Shown here: positions 13,144 through 17,788 of the stretch, piece after piece
Layout of the letters: each line of letters starts with the position of its first letter
Numbering within the stretch: the first letter of the stretch is position 1
Assembly (NCBI GenBank): GCA_052144935.1
Contig: JBKQPR010000003.1
Coordinates: 1 to 17,788 of the forward strand
Direction of reading: 5' to 3'
DNA: 17,788 nt
Source of the DNA: JOPF133 sp052144935
Lineage (GTDB): Bacteria; Acidobacteriota; Terriglobia; Bryobacterales; Bryobacteraceae
Position numbers and translations under genes: made by a program
The notes under the pieces: generated by a model
Told to the model about the DNA's origin: nothing
The model's database searches: none
The model's input: only the letters and a program-made list of their open reading frames with translations

Positions 13144-15831
13144 ATGCTGGGCAAGACCTTCATTCATTACCGCATCGTCGGGAAGTTGGGCGGCGGAGGC
13201 ATGGGTGTCGTGTATCGCGCGGAAGACATCCGGTTGGGGCGTCAGGTGGCGGTGAAAATCCTCCCCGAGCGGTTTGCGACGGACCGTGTCGCGCTGGAGC
13301 GGTTTCAGCGCGAGGCCCGGGCCGCCTCGGCGCTCAATCATCCGCATATCTGCACCATTTACGACATCGGCGAATCCGAGGGCCGGCCCTTCCTCGTGAT
13401 GGAACTGTTGGAAGGCCGGCCCCTGGGAGAACATCTTGCCGGCAGACCTTTGGCGCTGGAAGAGTTACTGGCGGCGGCCATCCAGATCGCCGACGCGCTG
13501 GCAGCGGCTCACGCCAAAGGCATCGTGCATCGCGACATCAAGCCTGGCAACATCTTTGTCGGTCCCGCGAGCGCAGGACACGTCCGGCACATCAAAATCC
13601 TGGATTTCGGGCTCGCCAAGATCTCCGGGCCGCCACAGATGGCGGCTAACTCCCTTGCGCCAACGCTAGCCATGACCGAAGAACTGATCACCAGTCCCGG
13701 AACGGCCGTGGGCACCATCGTTTATATGTCGCCCGAGCAGGCTCTCGGCCACGACCTCGACGCGCGCACAGACCTGTTTTCCTTGGGCGTGGTTCTTTAT
13801 CAGATGGCTACCGGCGCGTTGCCGTTCCAGGGCAACACATCGGCCGCGACGTTCGACGCGATCCTGCACAAGGCGCCGCTGCCGCCAACCCAATTGAATC
13901 CTGCGGTGCCGGCGGCCCTGGAACAGATCATCCGGAAAGCGCTCGAAAAGGACCGCGACGTGCGCTACCAGACGGCCGCGGATATGCGCGCGGATCTGAA
14001 GCGCCTGGAGCGGGACACCGCTACCGGGGCCGGTCTGCCTCCTTCCGGAGCCCCGGTGGCCGCTCGCCGCGGACGGCCCGCCTGGCTGTACGCGGCGATC
14101 GCCGCCGGCGTGGTCCTCGCGGCCGGCATAGGTATAGTGGCATGGCGCGGCCGCAACCCCGTGCCGGCGGCCCGCGCGGAATGGACCGAGATCACTCACT
14201 TCAGCGATTCGGCAACCTCCCCGGCGCTCTCAACGGATGGGCGGGCGCTGGCGTTCATTCGAGGTCTCAGCACCTTTAAAGGGCCTGGAGACGTGTATGT
14301 GAAACTGCTGCCCGATGGCGAACCCGCGCAGGTGACGCACGACCAGGCGATCAAGATGAGTCCGGTGTTTGCGCCGGACGGCTCGCGCATCGCCTATACG
14401 GTAGTCGACCACGATTCCGAATGGGATACCTTCGTGGTGCCATTACTCGGCGGGGAGCCGCGGCGGATGCTGCCGAATGCGGCCGGGCTCACGTGGATCG
14501 GGCCGAGGACGGTGCTGTTTTCCGAAATCAAATCCGGCATTCATATGGCGATCGCCACCGCCGAGGAGAACCGGGCGGCGGAAAGAGATGTCTATGTGCC
14601 GCCGCACGAACGCGGAATGGGACATCGGTCCTACCTGTCGCCGGACGGCAAGGACGTACTGGTGGTGGAAATGGATAACAACGGATGGCTGCCGTGCCGC
14701 GTGGTTCCGTTCGATGGCCGCTCTCCGGGAAGACAAGTAGGCCCGCCCAAGGGCGGGTGCACGAATGCCGCCTGGTCGCCCGACGGCAAATGGATGTACT
14801 TGAACTCGAATGTGGGAGGGGCCGGCTATCACATTTGGCGGCAGCGCGGCAAGGGCGGCGACGCCGAGCAGGTGACCTTCGGTCCCACCGAACAGGAAGG
14901 CATCGCGATGATGCCCGATGGCCGGTCGCTGATCTCATCGGTGGGCCTCGAACAGCACTCCGTGTGGCTCCACGGGCCGGATGGCGAACGGCAGATCACT
15001 TCCGAGGAATCCGCTTCATGGCCGGCTTTTTCCCGCGATGGGACGAAGTTGTACTACACATCGAGGACGTCGGATTTCGCGCCGAGCGGCGAGCTGTGGC
15101 GGGTCGATCTGGCTGACGGCCACCGCGAACAGCTCATCGCCGGAACCAGCGTTACGGCTTACGATGTGTCGCGGGACGACAAGCAGGTGGCGTTCACGGC
15201 GCTCGATGCGAGCGGCCATTCCCGGATATGGCTCGCGCCGCTGGACCACCGGGTTGCGCCACGCCAGTTGCCGGGGACCGACCTTGTGAAGCCTAAGTTC
15301 AGCCCCGATGGCGACCTGGGGTTCATCGCCGTGGAGGGCAAGTTGAACTATCTGTATCGCTCGAGTCCGGACGGTTCGCGCCGCCATAAGGCGATCGAAG
15401 ATCCAATTCTGGACTTTGGCGAATTCTCTCCGGACGGCCAATGGGCCGAGGTCTGGGCGGCGGTATCGGGCAACGGCTCCGAAGCAACCACGGCGACCTT
15501 GGCCTACCCGCTTGCCGGAGGGCGTCCCCTGCGCGTGTGCGGGGACTGCCTGGTACTGTGGCCGCCGGACGGAAAGTCCATATACGTGGTTTGGCGCAGC
15601 GGAATCTATCGTGTGTCGCTGCCCTCCGGGAAGGCATTCCCGCCGCTGCCGGCTGGCGGAATGCAATCGGAGACGGACCTCAAGACGATGCCGGGCGCCA
15701 CTTGGTTCGGCTCCACGGAGACGGGAGTGGCGGAAGGGTTCGGGCTCATCGCTTTCGGCAGGGATCCGTCGACTTATGCATTCGTGAGAACGACGGCCCA
15801 CCGCAATTTATACCGGATTCCGATCCCGTAA
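13144..15831 (+). CDS. Membrane serine/threonine kinase with PD40/TolB-like beta-propeller
   Basis: The 895-residue protein is a PknB-type receptor kinase. The cytoplasmic kinase domain (about 8-280) has the Gly-rich loop GKLGGGGMGVVY (13-24), catalytic Lys38 in VAVKIL, HRDIKPGN with Asp131, DFG at 154-156, and SPEQA in the P+1 region. All catalytic residues are present, so it should be active. A Pro/Arg-rich linker leads to one membrane segment (about 313-335, AWLYAAIAAGVVLAAGIGIVAW). The rest is a propeller of repeats such as SPVFAPDGSRIAYT, SYLSPDGKDVLVVEMD and AAWSPDGKWMYLNS, which would lie outside the membrane and may bind a ligand. This architecture is abundant in Solibacter-type acidobacteria. 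No cognate phosphatase or target gene is adjacent. It sits between two direct repeats of the SpoIID tail. Confidence 0.9.
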   Translation: MLGKTFIHYRIVGKLGGGGMGVVYRAEDIRLGRQVAVKILPERFATDRVALERFQREARAASALNHPHICTIYDIGESEGRPFLVMELLEGRPLGEHLAGRPLALEELLAAAIQIADALAAAHAKGIVHRDIKPGNIFVGPASAGHVRHIKILDFGLAKISGPPQMAANSLAPTLAMTEELITSPGTAVGTIVYMSPEQALGHDLDARTDLFSLGVVLYQMATGALPFQGNTSAATFDAILHKAPLPPTQLNPAVPAALEQIIRKALEKDRDVRYQTAADMRADLKRLERDTATGAGLPPSGAPVAARRGRPAWLYAAIAAGVVLAAGIGIVAWRGRNPVPAARAEWTEITHFSDSATSPALSTDGRALAFIRGLSTFKGPGDVYVKLLPDGEPAQVTHDQAIKMSPVFAPDGSRIAYTVVDHDSEWDTFVVPLLGGEPRRMLPNAAGLTWIGPRTVLFSEIKSGIHMAIATAEENRAAERDVYVPPHERGMGHRSYLSPDGKDVLVVEMDNNGWLPCRVVPFDGRSPGRQVGPPKGGCTNAAWSPDGKWMYLNSNVGGAGYHIWRQRGKGGDAEQVTFGPTEQEGIAMMPDGRSLISSVGLEQHSVWLHGPDGERQITSEESASWPAFSRDGTKLYYTSRTSDFAPSGELWRVDLADGHREQLIAGTSVTAYDVSRDDKQVAFTALDASGHSRIWLAPLDHRVAPRQLPGTDLVKPKFSPDGDLGFIAVEGKLNYLYRSSPDGSRRHKAIEDPILDFGEFSPDGQWAEVWAAVSGNGSEATTATLAYPLAGGRPLRVCGDCLVLWPPDGKSIYVVWRSGIYRVSLPSGKAFPPLPAGGMQSETDLKTMPGATWFGSTETGVAEGFGLIAFGRDPSTYAFVRTTAHRNLYRIPIP

Positions 15832-15880
15832 CAAGCCTTCTGGGCCGGCCCCCGGTGAGCCCCCGCGGTGTACGTCGATC

Positions 15881-15980
15881 CGGGAAGTTGCAACCACACG
15901 CGAGCCCGAGATTGGATCGCGCGCAGGCGAGGTCGTTTTGCCAACGGCCTTATTTTGACGCCTATGGCAGCGGGCTCGGA
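15881..15980 (+). repeat. Divergent inverted repeat, forward arm
   Basis: This stretch resembles the reverse complement of about 16245-16350. Shared blocks include GGGAAGTTGCA, TTGGATCGC/CTGGATCGC and ACGCCTATGG, in the same order with small gaps. The same ACGGCCTTNT-ACGCCTATGG core also appears, inverted, at about 12925-12950. It may be a worn dispersed element or old coding sequence; I cannot assign a function. Confidence 0.45.
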
Positions 15981-15995
15981 TTGCCCCCACCGGCC

Positions 15996-16203
15996 GATGC
16001 CCATTTGCGACAGACCAGCGGCGCCGCCCGCGCGCCAGGCCTATCGCGACGCGGCCGGCGCGGTGGGCGCGCTGGCGCAACGCTATGGCGAGGCCACGCT
16101 CTTCGACTGGCTGCGGACCGGCCTTCCGCCCGCGGTGAAGAACGCCAGCAGCAGCCAGGCGCCGACGAAAAGCAAATACATGATTCAGGAAAGGGCTGAC
16201 TGA
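15996..16203 (+). pseudogene. Remnant of SpoIID-type gene C-terminus
   Basis: The segment matches the last 60 or so codons of the SpoIID/metallopeptidase gene. A two-base deletion in the CG-rich run at about 16028-16036 shifts the frame (copy 1 has CGCGCGCG, copy 2 CGCGCG). After it the readable frame gives RQAYRDAAGAVGALAQRYGE, ATLFDWLRTGLP and VKNASSSQAP. The original stop is lost, because TAG has become TAC after a small deletion, so the frame drifts to 16203. No HELLH, SpoIID part or promoter is attached, so it cannot be functional. Confidence 0.8.
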
Positions 16204-16312
16204 ATATTTGAAGGAAGGCGGCACGGTCGCGCGCCCAATAGCGGGCCCCATAGGCGTTAACATAAGCGCTGTTCGCGAAGATGACCCCGGTGTTGGGCGA
16301 TCCAGCCCCACG
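15996..16312 (+). repeat. Direct repeat copy 2
   Basis: This is the second copy of 12673-12995, including the noncoding part (GGAAGGCGGCACGGTCGCGCGCC, interrupted by small differences, then GCGGGCCCCATAGGCGTTAA). Similarity fades after TGTTGGGC at about 16298. The copies flank the kinase gene. Confidence 0.82.
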
Positions 16313-16355
16313 GAGCCGCTTTTGGGTGCAACTTCCCAGAACTTTGGGCCCGCGT
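16228..16355 (-). repeat. Divergent inverted repeat, reverse arm
   Basis: Its reverse complement resembles 15881-15980 (GGGAAGTTGCA, CTGGATCGC, ACGCCTATGG in order). It partly overlaps direct repeat copy 2, so the core belongs to both relationships. Confidence 0.42.
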
Positions 16356-16368
16356 GGACCGGCACACA

Positions 16369-16485
16369 TCAGATGGGCGTTAGACGACCCAGTAGACCCA
16401 GACTCACGTAGTCGCGGTTCTGCTCGCAACTCTGGTTCCGGATTTCGCTCCGCAGGTGGTAGAGGCCGCGCCAGGCTACGTTTAG
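16369..16485 (-). pseudogene. Possible 3' remnant of an outer-membrane-type gene
   Basis: On the minus strand a frame ends at TGA (16369-16371) and reads WRGLYHLRSEIRNQ then EQNRDYVSLGLLGRLTPI. Charged and aromatic residues alternate as in the last strands of some beta-barrel proteins, but this is an impression, not an identified family. No start or upstream domain exists, and the HEPN promoter overlaps its upstream end. It may be chance. Confidence 0.25.
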
Positions 16486-16510
16486 CACCCGAAAGGCAAA
16501 AGGGTATATA
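16482..16510 (+). promoter_or_regulatory. Predicted promoter of the HEPN/MNT pair
   Basis: TTAGCA (16482-16487), a 17-base spacer and TATATA (16505-16510) form a good promoter. The -10 ends eight bases before the ATG at 16519, so the transcript would be leaderless or nearly so. Confidence 0.5.
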
Positions 16511-16518
16511 AACGGTTT

Positions 16519-16916
16519 ATGGCGGAGGATACAAGAAGTGGGGATAAGCTGGCGCTAGCCCGGCACCACTTGAAGCGAGTGCAGGGCGCGTGGGACAATC
16601 CTACCGACTGGGACGACCTCTCGCTCTACGGCTTTTATTGTCTGGAAGCTGCCGTAGAGGCAGCAGCGGTGTGCGTTCGTTTGAAGACCTCGAAGAAGCA
16701 CTGGAGAAAGCTGATGTTGCAGCAGAGCTTCACAGAAACCATGGGTTACCCGACATCGAAAAGTTGCTTCGTGACCTGAACGAAGCTCGCAAATCGGCAG
16801 CATATGGCGATATCCCTGCCCCTGAACTAAGCGCAGAGAATGTCGCATCTGAGATCGAAAGGTATGTCGATGCCGTCACGAATCTCGTCGAGAGGAGTGC
16901 CGAGAATGGGACGTAA
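16519..16916 (+). pseudogene. HEPN-domain protein of a HEPN/MNT system, frameshifted
   Basis: The first frame reads LALARHHLKRVQGAWDNP, LSLYGFYCLEAAVEAAAV and KTSKKHW, then loses sense near 16703. A second frame takes over with KADVAAELHRNHGLPDIEKL, LNEARKSAAYGDIP and a final helix, ending at 16916. One lost base (TGG-AGAAAGCT for TGG-GAGAAAGCT) explains both, and restoring it gives 132 residues. The all-helical pattern and the ARKSAAYGD motif, near the place where HEPN RNases carry R-x4-6-H, indicate a HEPN domain; the usual His is not evident. In HEPN/MNT pairs this protein is commonly the toxin and the neighbour its antitoxin, so the frameshift would disarm the toxin. An assembly error is the alternative. 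It overlaps the MNT gene by 11 bases. Confidence 0.75.
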
Positions 16917-17589
16917 CCGCCGGGACCGATCCGACGACTCACCTTCCCAGGTCCTTCGCTGGCCCACGGAAAGGGCGCGGAAATGGACTTGCGGGTTTCT
17001 AAACTCGGCACTGGACAATGACAGCGTCCTGGCGGTAGTCGCGATTGGGTCGGCGGTCAGGCCCAACGTCGTAAGTACCGATCTAGACTTAATTGTGATT
17101 TCCGCTAAGGCGACGGCCCTTCACATCTCACCGCCGATGGAGGTCGATCTGCGTGTTTATTCCGCAGCCACCATCGATTCTCAAATCGCAAGCGGCCACG
17201 ACCTACTGGGTGGGGCCATCAAGTTCGGTAAAGCTCTCTTTCAACGGGATCACAGTTGGGATAGGATCATTGACGCTTGGAAAGGCCGGCTCCCTCTGCC
17301 TTCAGCCGCGCTTGCGCGCGAAAAGGCGTTGACCGCGTATGAACGGTTGGCCAAGGTCTTGGAGTCCGGCGACACGGATGCCATACATGAGCAGGCTGTC
17401 TCTTATTTAACCCACCTCGCTCGGGCAGAGCTTCTGGACCGTGGGGTCTACCCGGCATCAAGGCCGGAATTGGCTTCTCAGTTGCGCGCCACCAATGGTA
17501 ATCAGATCGCCGAACAGCTTGACTGCTTGTTGCAGAATGATCGGATTGACGAAGAGCGAATAGACCAACTCTTGAAACTAACTGCGTGA
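16906..17589 (+). CDS. MNT-type nucleotidyltransferase, likely antitoxin partner of HEPN
   Basis: The 227-residue protein starts at the ATG at 16906, overlapping the HEPN stop by 11 bases, which suggests coupling; the longer frame from 16840 lies inside the HEPN gene. The pol-beta-type active site is intact: Gly48-Ser49 and Asp59-x-Asp61 in GSAVRPNVVSTDLDL, with a third acidic residue at Asp81 in VDLRVY. Such minimal nucleotidyltransferases can AMPylate the partner HEPN protein and so neutralise it. After about residue 125 comes an alpha-helical C-terminal part (YERLAKVLESGDTDAIHEQA), longer than in the smallest MNT proteins and perhaps a substrate-binding domain. The N-terminus is basic (MGRNRRDRSDD). 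After the gene, 17590-17788 holds no recognisable feature. Confidence 0.82.
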   Translation: MGRNRRDRSDDSPSQVLRWPTERARKWTCGFLNSALDNDSVLAVVAIGSAVRPNVVSTDLDLIVISAKATALHISPPMEVDLRVYSAATIDSQIASGHDLLGGAIKFGKALFQRDHSWDRIIDAWKGRLPLPSAALAREKALTAYERLAKVLESGDTDAIHEQAVSYLTHLARAELLDRGVYPASRPELASQLRATNGNQIAEQLDCLLQNDRIDEERIDQLLKLTA

Positions 17590-17788
17590 CAGCGTTGTCC
17601 GAGGACGTCTCGGCACTTCTCGCGCTCGTGAGTTCTATCCGCCCAAAGGTGCTTGAATCTCGCTAGCTAGTTTCTGTCGCGAAACGGGTGGAGATCAACT
17701 TATTGAGACATGGCCTATAGGCAGGCTACCGCCAAGTGGTTTTATCGATAATTTTAAAACGACAATTAGGACGTGTCAAGCTCTTCCA

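Noticed and set aside
17590..17620. CCGAG-GACGT-CTCGG hairpin after the MNT gene
   Set aside because: Five-base stem without a following T-run, so no terminator call.

Overview
The window looks like a chromosomal accessory stretch from an acidobacterium of the Solibacter/Bryobacter type. Three things point there: a secreted protein with the Solibacter C-terminal domain (TIGR03437-like), a DUF1549/DUF1553 plus DUF1501 pair, and a serine/threonine kinase fused to a PD40/TolB-like propeller. The DNA is visibly GC-rich. No tRNA, rRNA or CRISPR array was seen. The taxonomic call is inference from gene content.

Layout. 1-1932: an insertion sequence with 16-base perfect terminal inverted repeats, a DUF6788-like ORF and a DDE transposase, both on the minus strand. 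1933-3240: a decay zone. It holds a GNAT-like gene interrupted by a 47-base inverted-repeat element with an 8-base target duplication, a 60-base ghost of a DUF1501 3' end, and a small conserved hypothetical gene broken by one frameshift, followed by a good terminator. 3247-6645 (minus): a two-gene operon, DUF1549/DUF1553 then DUF1501. 6787-9864 (plus): two secreted proteins, one with the Solibacter C-terminal domain and one with a VirB10-like stability domain and a glycine zipper. 9870-10442: two REP-like double hairpins in inverted orientation around a degenerate RAYT (REP-associated transposase) that has lost its HUH motif. 10499-12855: a small penicillin-binding transpeptidase translationally coupled (GTGA overlap) to a SpoIID-type lytic transglycosylase fused to an HELLH metallopeptidase-like domain. 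13144-15831: the receptor-like kinase. 15832-16518: no intact gene, but a second, decayed copy of the SpoIID tail and its downstream DNA, plus divergent inverted repeats. 16519-17589: a HEPN/MNT toxin-antitoxin pair with a frameshifted HEPN gene and an intact nucleotidyltransferase. 17590-17788: nothing recognisable.

Two themes cross the window. First, several genes (starts at 1788, 2070, 6787, 8743, 10499, 13144, 16519) have a -10-like hexamer only about 6-10 bases before the start and no convincing Shine-Dalgarno, which suggests leaderless mRNAs; 2801, 4650 and 6645 have strong Shine-Dalgarno sequences. Second, many accessory genes are broken while the long genes between them are intact, which suggests real decay more than poor sequence quality, although one-base frameshifts could still be assembly errors. 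The most striking single structure is the 47-base element in the GNAT-like gene: taking out the element plus one target duplication restores a plausible full-length protein.
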